A DNA stretch of 64,000 nucleotides, taken from NCBI GenBank assembly GCA_029204225.1, contig CM055105.1:9707744-9771743 (forward strand). The letters run 5' to 3'. The DNA is from Diphasiastrum complanatum. Lineage: Eukaryota > Streptophyta > Lycopodiopsida > Lycopodiales > Lycopodiaceae. Made by a program: the position numbers and the translations under genes. This document shows positions 22,251 to 33,755 of this stretch, piece by piece. The notes under the pieces are model-generated. The model was not told the DNA's origin. It saw only the letters and a program-made list of their open reading frames with translations, and did not search any database. Positions within the stretch are counted from its first letter, which is position 1, and every line of letters begins with the position of its first letter.

Positions 22251-23411
22251 TGTAGGATCTTTTGGTTTCAATAAGATCATGAATGATGTGTTCATTCATA
22301 AAGATGAAAATTGTAAGTTTTTAATCCTAAAGGCAAGTTGTAAACTTCTTATGAGAATAAGTGAAGCATCCAAAGTGGACACTTATATCCATAAGCAAGT
22401 AGTTAGCCTTATTGAGATGGAAATGTCTTTTGATTCAATATTAGAAAAATCATGCCAAGTTGTGGTGATTCTTGGACTTATGTCTCTAGCATAAGTAATT
22501 TTGATAATCATAGGAAGTGCATATTGTGTGGTCATAGTTGTTGTGATCATTATGAGACATGGAGGTCTCGGATTTCCATCAAGAAGGAGCACCATGAAGA
22601 GGATCTTAAAGAATCATCTCAAGGTTCAAGTGTGCCAAGGATTGAGGAGGAGAGACCTTCTCAAGTTGTGATTCCAAAAAGAAACTCAAGAAAGATGGTT
22701 GATTCCATGTGGCTCACATTTCAAGGGAAAGAGGAGCATATCTCATGTGGTATACATCTCATACTTACTTATCTTATGTCATTTGATAAATCAATTTGCT
22801 TTAGTGAGATCATTGCATCTCCAAATTGGAGTAAAGCCATACTAGTTGAGTATGAAGTCTCTCTTGAGAACATAGATGATGTTCTTAAAAGGTTGAAATT
22901 GATTTTAAATCAATTAGAAAGAAGATGGTTATTTTATCAAATGTATGCTCTTGAGTCGTGTAAGAGCAAAAGTGATTTGTTCACTCATAGTTTGAAAATT
23001 TGTATTGAGGCAAATTGTAAACTTTTTATGAGAGTAATTGAATCATCTTCTAAAGACACTTATCTCCATAATAAAGTATTTAGCCTCATTGGATCTAAGA
23101 TTAGCATGGTAAACAAGCATGAAGATATGATGCAAACACTTTGTTATTATAGCATGCATAGTCTTGCCAATTTGGATAAGTCTAATTCTCTAAATCATGG
23201 TAACATGATGTTAGATCTTTGTGATCCTAATAAGTCAAGAAGAAATCTTTATTTTCTCATGGAGGAGCATGCACATGAAGGAGCAAGCCTCAAGGTCAAG
23301 CATCTACATGAAAATTGGAAGGAATCAATTTTGGAGGTGCTAGGATGGTGCAAAGCTCTCAAGCTCATCAAAGATGTCAACATCAAAGAAGCACTATCAT
23401 GGATATGGTGA
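22251..23411 (+). pseudogene. Eroded copia ORF, part 2 (repeated EANCKL...SKVDT segment)
   Basis: Two frames (22219-22494 and 22452-23411) each contain the segment seen at 15990: SCKLLMRISEASKVDTYIHK (about 22340) and EANCKLFMRVIESSSKDTYL (about 23010). Between them, SPNWSKAILVEYEVSLEN repeats the RT-linker-like pattern, so this looks like a tandem duplication of one module. The 319-residue frame ends ALSWIW and TGA, as at 16399. No YVDD or RNase H motif is present. I do not recognise the segment, and its function is unknown. Confidence 0.5.
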
Positions 23412-23526
23412 TTTCAGATCAACATCAAGCTCATTGGCTGATCTTCACACCTTTTGAACCAGCAAAGACCAATTCAGCCCATGGAGTCAAGTTCAAGATC
23501 ATCATGTTTTCCATCATCATATAGAT

Positions 23527-24220
23527 TGTACATATGATTTAATTCAAGTTCTAGTGGCTAAAAATGCCAAAAACTAGTTTTCTAGACATATGACACATGA
23601 CATCAATCTATTGATTGCATGAGCCACATCCTTTGGTTAGGTGTCACATCCCATGTGTAGAGGAAACTCACATGTGTGGAATAAGCTGAAGTAGGCAAAT
23701 TTTGCCTTGTAGAAGATTTCCAAGTAGATCTCCATATAGAAGGAAAATGGACCAAAAGTGCTCAAAATAGAAGGTTTTGTCCAAGTGTCAGTTTTGCATG
23801 ATGAATCATCATATGACAAAGCACCTTCACACATGTGGGATCAAAGGGATAATCAGTATCACGAGCTCTCACTTATTGTATATATAGAACCACATTTGGC
23901 CATAATCAATGTGAGACACCAATCTTGGTTTTGGAAGCAATTTTGTGTGATTCTCTCCATTTGTCTACATTTGTTTTGATTGTTTTGAGGTGCTATCAAT
24001 GTGTACTTGATTTTCAGGTTGGAGTTCATACTCAGATAGGGGAAACCATAAAGTACACTTACCTTCAATTAATGATTGTTCTTGTTAGGATTTTGTGTCT
24101 AGAATTGGTCTAGATTGATCTTAATCTGAAGTAGATTGATAGATCAAGTAATCTGACAACCAATCCCTCTTGAGGATCAGATCAGGATCCACTCTTGGTC
24201 CTTTATGTACTTTTTGCACA
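23527..24220 (+). repeat. Right LTR of element F
   Basis: This 694 bp repeat is the partner of 17554-18261, with the same TATA-like box (about 23880) and CACATGTG motifs. A 13-14 bp stretch around the CACACGTGTG palindrome of the left copy is replaced by 'ataggg' here (about 24038). Confidence 0.75.
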
Positions 24221-24479
24221 AGTCAATGATTGTCAATGCGTCCGTGCATCTCACAATATCCGTTTCAGAGTCGTGATGACCTCCCTTGGCTTGCCTTGGG
24301 CGATCAAGTGTATGATCAGTGGTAAACGATCCGTCATCAGCTTTTGGTGTAATCAGTTTCACCACCCATGTGGTTGGATCGACCTTTACAGCCTGTTCTC
24401 TATTCTCGAAAGTGATTTTTCTAGTTCTCCAGTTGTGAATCACTTGCATGATCCTTAACCAAGGTCTTCCTAGTATCAT
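24221..24479 (-). pseudogene. Gypsy protease C-terminal fragment
   Basis: The minus frame reads MILGRPWLR, HNWRTRKITFENREQAVKV and then an acidic region. ILGRPWL is the hallmark helix/strand after the flap in retroviral-type aspartic proteases of gypsy elements, and FENR is typical of the Tat/Athila branch. The DSGA part is missing. It lies between an LTR of element F and an LTR fragment. Confidence 0.65.
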
Positions 24480-24489
24480 GCGATAGTCA

Positions 24490-24720
24490 GAAAGGGTCTC
24501 TACCCGAGAGAGGAGCTTATTTTCCTTTGTATTTTCAAGAAGCTTTCTCTTTCATGTTTTTGAACTTTGGTTATCAACAATTGCATTCATCTTTGTCTCT
24601 ATGCCTTGCTTTTTGACCTAGATCTTGGAAATCAATCTAGAATCCATTGGCAAGTGCACAAGCTTTCTTAGGAGATCAATCAAACACTTTAGGGCAATCC
24701 CACACGTATGAAATTTAACA
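24490..24720 (+). repeat. Copia LTR end fragment
   Basis: The stretch ends 'cccacacgtatgaaatttaaca', resembling the ends of the LTRs at 16526 and 29437, and has 'cttaggagatca'. It separates two pieces of an antisense gypsy gag-protease. No partner or target duplication was found. Confidence 0.4.
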
Positions 24721-24721
24721 T

Positions 24722-25147
24722 GTAGTCCATGACCATTTCTCTCTTTTCCATTTTGACCTTGCTTAATAGGATAAATAGATCTTCCAAGAACTTTCTTGAT
24801 TTAAAGCGCGTGATGAGTGTTGCTTTAACTCCTTCCTAAGTGGACTTTTCTTCGTTTGAGAGATTAAAGAACCAGTCCTATGCTGTCGTAATCAGTGACA
24901 TTGGGAACAACATCAATTTTTTTGCTGGTGTCCGCTCGCCATAGATCTCGCACACTTGCTCGTAGATCTGGAGGAATTTGATCAGATTTGATAATCCGTC
25001 ATATTTCGGCATCTCAAGTTGAGGTGATCTCTGAACTGCTTGCAGGGGTGTGACAGAAATAGGTGGGTCCATTGGACTCATTTCTGCTGCTTCTGCTTCT
25101 GTCTCAATTTTGTTTTGAGAAATGGACTTCAAAAAACAGGCAAGCAT
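24722..25147 (-). pseudogene. Gypsy gag N-terminal fragment
   Basis: On the minus strand the frame reads PKYDGLSNLIKFLQIYEQVC and GERTPAKKLMLFPMSLITTA. After a stop it continues with DWFFNLSNEEKS and LITRFK. The order (KYDG....HL..YE, then L.L.PMSL...A.DWF) is the retrotransposon gag capsid of Tat/Athila gypsy elements, also seen on the + strand at 28990-29440. Upstream (25148-25550) is a non-coding leader. Several stops are present. Confidence 0.75.
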
Positions 25148-25554
25148 TACAACAAAGCATAAGAAAATTTATATTCTTGTCTCAAGGTGGGACATGTGGC
25201 TGTTACTCTGGGTAGATTTGGAACTTGATTTGCAATTCATCTCGGTACTGATCATCCAGACCTCAGATTCATTTGACAGAGATGTCCAGGGTAGCTGGAT
25301 CTTGATGGATTTGTGGAATTCAAGCTATATCCTTAGAATGTGATCAGTTTGGGTGGCCAAAAGTGTGTTTTTAGGCCATTACGATGGTTTTTCCTTGATA
25401 ATTTTTTATCCTTGTTCCGATTGGTCTGAGATTTTCATAGTAGCTGGATCTGGTGCAAATCTAACTATTGATCTGGTCTGCGAAGGCTACTCATTTGAAG
25501 AATTGCCAAAAATTGGAAAATCTAGCTTGATCAAAAACCATGTAGAATAGTGTA

Positions 25555-26190
25555 AATTGTGTACACAAGTGGGTCCCACACATGTGAGGCCGTGATGCCA
25601 CATGGGAAACCCATCCTAATGTAGGTTAGGTCAAGTCAAGAGAGTTGGTCATGTCTATTTGGTGGTCATCCCTACTTTATAGGACCTACACCTAAGTTTA
25701 AGGTGAAAATTTGACCAACTAGCTACCTACCAAGCATAACTCTAGGAAATAGACTAGGGTTTCATTTCAGGTCAAGGAGAGTGAGTTAACTTCCTTATTA
25801 CATGCTGGAAATCCACCTAACTTCAAGAAGGAAGTCGAATTTGCTATGTATTCCCTCTCTCAATAGTGAGAAGATAGAAATTTTTTGGAGCTCATTGGCA
25901 ATCTCAAGCTAGTTCACTATGTACATTGAGTTTTTGTGATCCAAATGAAACCAAATCAATTTAGACTTGTTTCTCAGGTTGAAGGCCGTATTAAAGCCTG
26001 TAGTACACACGTGTGGGCTCGTATTTCAATGTTTATCAATGCTTTTGATTGTTAATGCTTGTTGTTTGTCAAATTGCCAATCTAGATCAACTTTTTTGTG
26101 TCTAGTTTTTTGATAGATTGTTAAGCAAGCATCCAATCACTCTTGTGGATCTTTTGTAGATCCATTTATGGTCCTAAAGTACAGTACTTT
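25555..26190 (+). repeat. Solo LTR-like fragment related to element F
   Basis: There is no gene here. 'cccacacatgtgag' and 'acacacgtgtgggc' palindromes, 'tttttgtgtctagttt' and 'ccactcttgtggatc...atggtccta' recall the arrangement of the F LTRs. Boundaries are uncertain and no second copy lies nearby. Confidence 0.4.
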
Positions 26191-26199
26191 CACAACTCA

Positions 26200-27230
26200 T
26201 GTGAGGGTTGGCTGTGCTAAGGTTCTTTCATTATTTTGTAGTCCAAAATCTTGATTTCTTCAGATTTGTTGGGAATTAACATTCACAAGCTTGTCAGGGA
26301 CTGGATCTGGCTCTGTTCCAAGGGTGGAAGGTTATTTTTTATAGATCAAGGAGTTATGACAATTTGCGAAGGTTCAAAAGCACTTTTTTTATCATAGATC
26401 AGTCATCTCTGGTAACTAACATTTGCAAACTTCATTATTGATGGAAAAAAATATTTGGAAGACATTGGGATGATCTGTGAAGGTTACTTCTACAAGGATT
26501 TGATGGATCTTCTGATTTTAGTGATTTTTAGACACTCAGATCCAATTTTCTACTCATTGGAATCAAACTAACCTTCATAGCTCTTCTGTGTCCTTGTCTC
26601 ACTAAGATGGAACTTTAGAATTCTCTACGAAGGTTCTTGGCCACTGGAACTATAAATTTTAGTGTCTACGAGGGTTCTGTATGATTTTCCCATCTTTTTT
26701 CAACTTGGAAATCTTCACAAGACCACTTGTACTAGGAACTAACCTTCGCAAGTTTCTCTGTGCCCTGGTCTTACTAAGATGGAACTTCAGAGAGCTCTGC
26801 AAAGATTCTTATGAAGATCTTAATTTTTTTTTAATTTTTCAAGGGCCGTTTGAATTTTTTATGAAGATCTGATTGGTAGGAACCTTCGCAGGCTTCTATG
26901 CAGGTCTGGGACAACACCTTGGAGTTGTTGCCAGTCGTGCGAAAGTTGGTTCCCACTAGATTTTGAATAAAAGAAATCTGATGGAATTTTGTCTCTTTTT
27001 CTTCCAAAAATAGTTTTGAGCTATTTTTATGGTTTTTTTAGTTTTGTGAATGGATGCCAAGCCCTTAGAGGCTGTTTTGGATCTCCTCTCACACCTCCTC
27101 CGCTAGCTGAGAACAGTCCAAGCACAAGAAATCACACAAAACAAGCTAAAAGTATCCCAAAAACCGCCTAAAAACACTCTAAAAAAGCAAAAACAACTAA
27201 AAATACAACTAAATTAGTTAGTGAAACCTA
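26200..27230 (-). repeat. Gypsy leader, second copy
   Basis: There is no gene here. From 26640 it matches 770-1363, with 'gtctacgagggttctg' and 'accttcgcaagtttctctgtg'. To the left, more 'gaaggtt' phrases occur. It ends at a tRNA-Asp primer site. Confidence 0.55.
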
Positions 27231-27248
27231 TCCCCGACAACAACGCCA
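27231..27248 (-). other. Primer-binding site, tRNA-Asp type (second copy)
   Basis: The + strand tccccgacaacaacgcca differs by two bases from the site at 1364. It adjoins an LTR on its right. Confidence 0.7.
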
Positions 27249-27249
27249 C

Positions 27250-28052
27250 TATAGGGTGTGTAGTCTTAGTCGGTGAGAAGCCCTTCTGCTTGTCAAAGAA
27301 GCTTAGAACACTAGATAGGTACCTAACTATGCCAAGTTGCTAGATTTAGATGCATTCTACTCTTTTCTCCTAACTCTACTCTACTTTAATACTACTTCCA
27401 CTAGCTCTAATTCCACTTAACACTACTTCCACTAACTCTAATTACATGCATTCATCTTTGTAGATGGTGAATAGAGAAGGAAAGATAGATAGAGGTAGAA
27501 TAGAGAAAAAGAGAGGGAGATAGAGGTAGAGAAGAGGGTAGAGATGGAGGTTAGCTCAAATACATGTCATGCTGATGGAGAAACTTTAACTAGTATAAAG
27601 CAAAAACAATGGAAACTCAAACAACAAGCAAATCAAAACAAGAGCATAAGCAAGATTGATTACAAAATAGTAGCATAGAAATGGGTTACAAATTGTGCCT
27701 TTTTATCTTTGGGGTGGCCCTTGCCCCTTGCTTCCTATTGGCTACTTGCAAAAGATGGGATTGTAATCCACACCATCCACAAGAAACACAAATGAATCTA
27801 TGGTGTAAGAAGAAACACACCGCACCTACCACCGTTTGCCTTTTGACTAATCCCAAAAAAGATAGTAACTTAACTTAAGCTTAACTTTGGTCTTCTAATA
27901 TTATTTTAATTACATGGCCCAAAGTCAAGTTTATTGCCAAAATTATTTATTTACAAGTGCTTATTGGGCCATGGGCTTATAAACATAGGATGCCACGACC
28001 CTCGCAACTATTTTTAGCTAATTTATTTATTTATGCCATCATACTCTCAACA
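27250..28052 (-). repeat. LTR of an antisense gypsy element, second copy (803 bp)
   Basis: The minus strand begins TGTTGAGAG and ends next to the primer site. It shares the CTA-rich repeats, the purine-rich block and 'gggccatgggcttata' with 1383-2198. No partner LTR was found within the window. Confidence 0.6.
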
Positions 28053-28989
28053 TGGTAAGAAGAATTGGAAAACTATATACTTGTCTTCAAAAACATTAGA
28101 AGCTTTGCCACTTAATCTAGCAAAGTGATGGCACCGAATGTGTTTATCCATGTAGGCCACTTTTGGTTTAATGTAGTGATACCAATAAGATGTACTCTAC
28201 TCCATTCTTATCTATCAGAATGATTCTTGTGTAAAATTTGAGAAGTTTCTATTTTTTTTTCTTTCCTGACAGGGGCTATTTTGTGATTCGTATTGTAGTA
28301 GTCATTTGTGCTCCACACACGACCTAAAGCTTAACATTCATATATGTTGTAACCATGTTTATATTTTGGATATAAGTTACATGGCTTCAGAGGTAGACAT
28401 TGTTGTTTTTTGCCAATGTATTGGAAAGGAATAATCTTGAGCTTACAAACTCTAGTGGTCCTATCGTGTTGGATACAACAATTTTGGTGGACTATCCATG
28501 TACAAAAATAGAGTTGTTTGCAACGGTAGCGGCACTCCATATTTTCTGGTCTTGTTGTACCCTATGCAAGGTTTTGGCTCATTGAGCTACTACATCTTAG
28601 AGAGTACCTTGTCATTTGTGTATGTTGCTAAGACAATTTCATGTGATTCACAAGGCACCAATAATACCAAAGAAAGAGTTGTTATTGATTTGTGCGACAA
28701 TGAGAATACAAATGACAAAAAAAACCAATGAGAATAGTACCATCGATGTAATTATACAAAATAATTCTCATAGTAGTCTTTCTTGAAAATTACTAAAGCA
28801 ATGCAATATGGTATAGAAAGTAAAAGAGCTTCCTGTAAATTACAATAGAAATATTGCATTTGAATTGTCTGCGCTTCATGCAAGTAGCAAATCTCCCATG
28901 ACTGGGATGGAGCAATGTTATGATGGTCATTGTTGGACAAAACATATTGTTGGTCATCTCGCTTCGCACTCATAGAAACAAAAAGATTA
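28053..28989 (+). other. Unassigned stretch with exon-like pieces
   Basis: No retroelement motif is seen. Short frames look coding but cannot be identified: 28400-28585, 28498-28731 (ending in the acidic run VVIDLCDNENTNDKK) and 28850-28980 on +. T-rich tracts ending in 'acag' (28270) could be intron ends. It might be a decayed host gene, but no family is recognised. Confidence 0.25.
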
Positions 28990-29440
28990 GTAGATGATCT
29001 ACGTTGATATGATGGTACCACTGACCCAACACACTATCTCTAGATCTATGAGGAAGCTTGTGAGGCCTACGGAGAAAGAAACCTTGAAGAGAAACTTATT
29101 TAGTATGACTCTCACCGATGCAGCTCAAGAGTGGTACTTTTACCTAGAGCAACATGAACGTAATGAGTGGGAATCTCTCAAGGACTCATTTGTAAAAAAG
29201 CAATTCAAATCATCTTGATTCTTGGAAAGCCCATTACTATTGCTTAGTAAGATCAAGATAAGGGAGGATGAAAGGGTACGAGATTACATCGAACGCCTCA
29301 AGCATCTTAATACTGAATGTCCTGTTCACTTAGTACCTGGTTGATGTGTGGTTCATGGCAGGTCTCTCGAAGTCCATTAGGCATGAACTTAGACCGCCAT
29401 AATCTTGTGCCTCTCTACGTGATGCCATGGATGATGTAGA
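28990..29440 (+). pseudogene. Gypsy gag N-terminal fragment
   Basis: The frame contains YDGTTDPTHYL and IYEEACEAYGE in one register, then LKRNLFSMTLTDAAQEWYFY and WESLKDSFVKKQF in another, then KIREDERVRDYIERLKHLN. This is the capsid (retrotrans_gag) domain of gypsy elements, in the same order as the minus copy at 24722. At least two frame changes and a stop at 29217 break it. A copia LTR end follows at 29437. Confidence 0.75.
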
Positions 29441-29536
29441 TCTTGAATCTCAATCTAATCTTGATCATTGTGCATCCACACACCTTAGGAGATCATAATC
29501 ACATGTGGTGGGCACTCCACACATGTGGAATTCACA
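29437..29536 (+). repeat. Copia LTR 3'-end fragment
   Basis: The sequence from 'gatcttgaatctcaatctaa' to 'ggaattcaca' matches the end of the LTR at 16526-16804. It is directly followed by a primer site, which fixes the LTR end. Confidence 0.7.
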
Positions 29537-29549
29537 TGGTATTAGAGCC
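29537..29549 (+). other. Primer-binding site, initiator-tRNA-Met type
   Basis: tggtattagagcc differs by one base from the plant copia consensus TGGTATCAGAGCC and abuts the LTR end with no gap. Confidence 0.75.
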
Positions 29550-30288
29550 TACCTAAGGTTACCATGCATTTCCATCCATTAGTGTGAAAATTTTCTACAA
29601 TATTGAGCTAGAAATTGTCAAGATCCATTTTCCTAGCTATCTTGTTCAATTTTGGATCAAAAGATATCAATAGGGCATTGATTGGGTCTAACCTGGTACT
29701 GTACAAAATCAGGTGCTCAGACACGTGTGAGGAACATTGAATTTCAGTTTGAGAGTTCTCTTTCATGTTTGATTTAAACATCTTGCTAGATAGCTTGTTT
29801 TGAAGCTATTTTTGTCTAGTTTTTGATGCAATTAGTTTCATTCCATTTGGTTGAGCCAATCAAAAGCTATAAGCTTTTGAAAAGAGTTAGTTAGGGCACC
29901 TAGACCAGTGTGGACACTTTTGGTTTGATCAAGAGATTGCTTGTTTGATCCCAAATCACAGTTGTATACTTACCAATCTTATCTATATGTGATCTAGGCA
30001 CTGTTTTGAGATCTTAGCCATTTTATTTTATGCAATATCATTGTATTTGGGTCAAATTTGATTTCTTAGTGTATTTCACATGTGCTAAGAGTATTTGATC
30101 TTAACTTTGCCCATACTCCATCCTTTGATGTGATATAGATCTAGTTTTGGAGAGATTCAGATAGCTAGTGAGAATCATCTCACAATTTGCTGCAAGATCT
30201 TTTATGGGAGTTGATAGCACATCATTATTGGATCATGAGAGTGTGTAGCAACATTTTCTGTTCATCATTTGAGTTCTTTTCACTTTAG
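29550..30288 (+). repeat. Copia 5' leader
   Basis: Non-coding leader between primer site and gag. Most of it matches 10981-11643, including 'cctggtactgtacaaaatcagg' (in two phrases) and 'cacatgtgctaagagt'. Confidence 0.7.
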
Positions 30289-30660
30289 ATGGCCTCAATG
30301 GGTTCATTCTTGTTGGAACCAAGTGAGAGGTTGTCCACTTCAAACTATTCAATATGGAAGTTGAGGATGGAGTCCATCTTGATTCTTCAAGATGTGATGG
30401 ACATTATTCTTGGCCTTGAAGAAGAACCTCAAGTTCTTCAAGAGGTTCAAAAATGCAAGAAGAGAGCTAGGATGGCTCTCCACTACATAAAGATGAATGT
30501 CTCTAATGAGATATTGAGGGAGATAGGTACTTGCACTACAACCAAAGAAGCTTGGGATTGTCTCAAGGCTATCTATGAGGCTAAGAACACCTCTAGGCTC
30601 GTCACTCTTAGAAATTAAATCTTTCAAAGTAGCCAAAAGAGTGATGAGAGTGCATCTATA
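30289..30660 (+). pseudogene. Copia gag, copy 3 (truncated)
   Basis: The ATG at 30289 gives MASMGSFLLEPSERLSTSNY and SIWKLRMESILILQDVMDII, nearly the same as the gag at 11653. A TAA at 30616-30618 interrupts LRNQIFQ, and the frame ends at about 30660 where antisense RT sequence begins. Only the N-terminal capsid half is present. With its LTR end and primer site it forms the 5' end of an element whose remainder is gone. Confidence 0.85.
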
Positions 30661-30664
30661 AAAT

Positions 30665-31750
30665 GATAATGATAAAAGACTGCTACATTGCTTTGAAGTA
30701 ATGGTCCTTTGAAACCATGCTCGAACAGACTGCTTTAAGCCATAAAGTGCCTTATGGAGTTTACACACATGATTGTTTTTACCCTCGATAATATAACCTT
30801 TGGGTTGCACCATGTAAATGTCTTCTTCGATAACTCCATCCTCTTGATCCATACCATCTCCTTTGTGCAATGTATAAGAGCTTTGTACTCGGCTTCACTA
30901 GATGATAATGAGATAGTGGCTTGTTTCTTCGACATCCATTATGCCAGAATCTCGAGTTCCAATGATGTACCTCAAAACTCGTTTTCCTAGCTTCTAATGC
31001 TTCTCACTAAGATCTTGCATGAATTGACTCAATTTTCCAACACAATAGCTTAGGGCTAAAAGCATGGTTTGGTGGTACAACATGGACTTTCAAGGACACC
31101 ACCTTTTTTTGGTAGAGATGTATTTATGTTTTTTATTGGAGGAAAGAGAGTAGGCCCACCACTTAACCCCCAATACTCCAAGAAGGTAGGCCCATCATTA
31201 CTAGGGACGCTTCATTGCATTAACTCATGGGTAGCATCTATCAAGCTCCCTCCCAAATTTTCAAAAAGTGAAATGTTCTACCAAAAGGTACAATGAAAAA
31301 TGAGCTCTTTTTTTGTACCACCAAACCATGCTTTTAGCCTTAGATCTAGTCTAGTAATGGTTAGATAGATGAGAACCAACTAGCTTCCTATAGAGAGTAA
31401 TGTCCTTGAAGGATCTTTCACTAACTCTTATAGTTAGCTTTACATGAGACTCCATAGGTGTATCACAAGCTTTTGCATCTACCATATGAAATCTTTCTAG
31501 AGTAAAATTAGCATACTTCTCTTGACAAATGAAAGTAGATTGAGAAGATATAATCACTTCTATTCCTAAAATGTAATGCAAGTTACCAAGATCATGCACC
31601 TCAAATACTCAAGATCCATTAATTGGATCCACTCCTCTTCTTTCCTTGCACATGTAGGTTCATCAAAAGAGGCATTAGAGGAGGTTCGAGCACCAAAAGG
31701 GCCTTTTGCCAAGATGCTATTTTTGACTTTTCAGCTTTTCGACGTACACT
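30665..31750 (-). pseudogene. Rearranged copia RT/RNaseH fragment
   Basis: Read on the minus strand, it starts with the RT linker (FDEPTC...EEEWIQLM, about 31700-31630). Next come DLGNLHYILGIEV (about 31590) and the start of RNase H (TLYRKLVGS, then decayed sequence). After the MITE there is KKQATISLSSSEAEYKALIH with its Glu (about 30930-30870). It then jumps back to RT: EDGVIEEDIYMVQPKGY and KALYGLKQSVRAW (30840-30700). The domain order is therefore scrambled, showing deletion and rearrangement. There is no YVDD box. A Tourist-like MITE splits the RNase H part. Confidence 0.75.
31054..31339. mobile_element. Tourist/Harbinger-like MITE
   Basis: The 286 bp segment has 27 bp perfect terminal inverted repeats (31054-31080 and 31313-31339, starting GGCTAAAAGCATGG). 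It is flanked by TTAG on both sides (TTA being the usual PIF/Harbinger duplication). Removing it and one flank copy restores the 'gcttagatct' expected in the interrupted copia RNase H. It has no coding capacity. Confidence 0.85.
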
Positions 31751-32094
31751 TGGCCTAGTTATATATCTACACCTGTGAAAGACCGTAACGTTGTTTATCG
31801 GTTGAATTTTTTTTGGAACTTTTTGGTCATATTTTTATACAATTCAAAACTCCCACTACGGGCAGGGTCCTAACTTGTGATTGGACCGTAATTGTTGCCC
31901 GTGTGTTTCCAGAGTGCCCGGGACCTAACACTTGTGGTTAAAGTAGGTCTATTTTGATCTAACCGTAGTTAGAGTAACATACATGATTTACGAAAGACTG
32001 CCAACATTTATTACAAATTTGGTTTTTTATTTTCATACTAATTCATCTACTTTTAGTTTCAAATTCTATTGTTCATCTTCTTTTAGCTTTGCAA

Positions 32095-33290
32095 TGGCTT
32101 CCGGAAGCCGTAGACAACGAAACAATATTGTCTCAGTTTCTGTTTGTAATGAAAAAGACTCTGATGGCTCTTGGATACCATGTCTTTATAGAAAAATTTA
32201 GTGGATTCTCATGCATCCCTCATCAAGAGGTGTTTTTGGTAAAAAGAGAAAATCAAATATGGATTATAGGAGCTTTTGGCAAGGTAGAATTTTAGACTTC
32301 AAAGTTTCACCTGGTGGTCGATCCATTTCAAAGGTCTTGGTTCAACATGTCTACATGCATAAGGAAATTAGAGTAGAAGGCATAAGTTCAGATGACAAAC
32401 TCAAATGCAATTGTAATTTTGGAGAATTTTTTGCTTTGAGCTTTGCATCAATCATTTAGACGTGTGTCTTAACATTTAAATGATATATAGTTTTATGGGT
32501 TTGTGCAAATTTGTATCCATCAAGCATAATCAAATGACAACCTATACAATCCCTTGTCGGCATTATGGACGTTATTCATTATGATTTTGTCTGCAATACA
32601 AGAACCGCTCCACGAGATCACTTTTGGATTCTTGTATTTTCTTCTATGATTCATCTTATACACCATCTAGTTTAGGTGGAAGATTAGAGGCGATATCATT
32701 ACCCTCTTTCTCAAGCGAAGAATGGATTTCTCTGTATTCCACCATAGTAGAGAGCTTCCGATCAAGGTTTTTTGTGGACATTCAAAATTGTATGAAATGT
32801 AGCACAGGTTCAAAAAACAATAGATTGCACTGGTTTCTGCCTTTTGCAATGTTTGTAGATTTTTTTGTTGCATGTAATATTTGTAGAATAGCGACAATGA
32901 TTATTTGTAGTGATTTAACAAACGATATGTTATCAAGCGTCCTTGATGATCAATGGGATAAAAAGAGTAATGGCAATATCGAGTGCATAGTTAATAGATT
33001 GTCAATGAAATTTAGATATCTTATTGAAAAACAAGTGCTTTTTTTTAACATTTTATTATAGAAGATGGTCCAAAGTTGGCAATGAATGGAAAGCATTGGA
33101 TCAGGATTTTATAGTAAATCATCAAAATCAAATAGAAATCCAAGTGAAGCAAAATAATTCTACAATTACAATAATTGAGGTGGAGGAAGATTGGACACTC
33201 GATTACATTCGATCAGAACTTATCTTGCTACAATATGATATTCCTGAACACTTCTGTTTTTGAGTCAATGAGAGATTTATAGGTGTATGT
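32095..33290 (+). pseudogene. Decayed gene of unknown function, possible beta-grasp C terminus
   Basis: The ATG at 32095 opens MASGSRRQRNNIVSVSVCNE. The frame runs 122 codons to 32459 with one internal TAG (32199-32201). A second coding block (32624-33018) reads LGGRLEAISLPSFSSEEWIS and later VLDDQWDKKSNGNIECIVNR. A third (33061-33263), after TTATTATAG, reads WSKVGNEWKALDQDF then IIEVEEDWTLDYIRSELILL and DIPEHFCF. It ends in TGA, though the same frame goes on with VNERFIGV. That last part has the look of a small ubiquitin-like/beta-grasp domain, but this is only an impression. No retroelement motif is present. It is convergent with the H3-C48 gene at 33756-35538. Confidence 0.4.
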
Positions 33291-33299
33291 GTGTTTTCT

Positions 33300-33755
33300 T
33301 TAATACACATTTGAAATGATTTTTAATGATTTTAGTTAGACTTACTTCAGTGTTTTCGGTATTACAAGATTGCATTTAAAATAATCTCAATGTTGATATT
33401 GTTTAACAAGTTTCTTTGATGTACAGATAAGACCAAGACAAGAAAATCACATACAGTGCAAGGATTTAAATAGAACCATAGAAATTGTCAAAATTGCATA
33501 AACATTGGGGTGGTAGACGTGCAACAACAATGTACCTTTCAAAAAAAAAAAATACAGAGCTATCTGAAATGACTTCAAGATTTCATCGAACAAATAGTAT
33601 TCAGTATTTTGGAAAATGTACATTGTTCTTAAAATCGAAATAATATATTTGTGGCTTTCAATAATAGCCCACTTTCTATTTGTCTATTTGTTGTACTATG
33701 CATCATCATGTGATGATATATTTCTATGTATTTGTTGGAACTTATATTTCAATAT
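33300..33755. other. Intergenic spacer between convergent gene remnants
   Basis: AT-rich; I see no gene, repeat or motif beyond an A tract at 33540-33551. Confidence 0.5.

Noticed and set aside
25122-25550. + strand ORFs of 73 and 65 codons
   Set aside because: They lie in the leader upstream of an antisense gypsy gag, show no domain and have no counterpart elsewhere in the window.
30349-30870. 173-codon minus-strand ORF spanning gag and RT
   Set aside because: Only its first third is real (RT). The remainder is the antisense of the + strand gag copy 3.
31576-31758. + strand ORF MQVTKIMHLKYSRSI
   Set aside because: The minus strand of this interval encodes recognisable copia RT linker and DLGNLHYILGIEV, so the + frame is a shadow.
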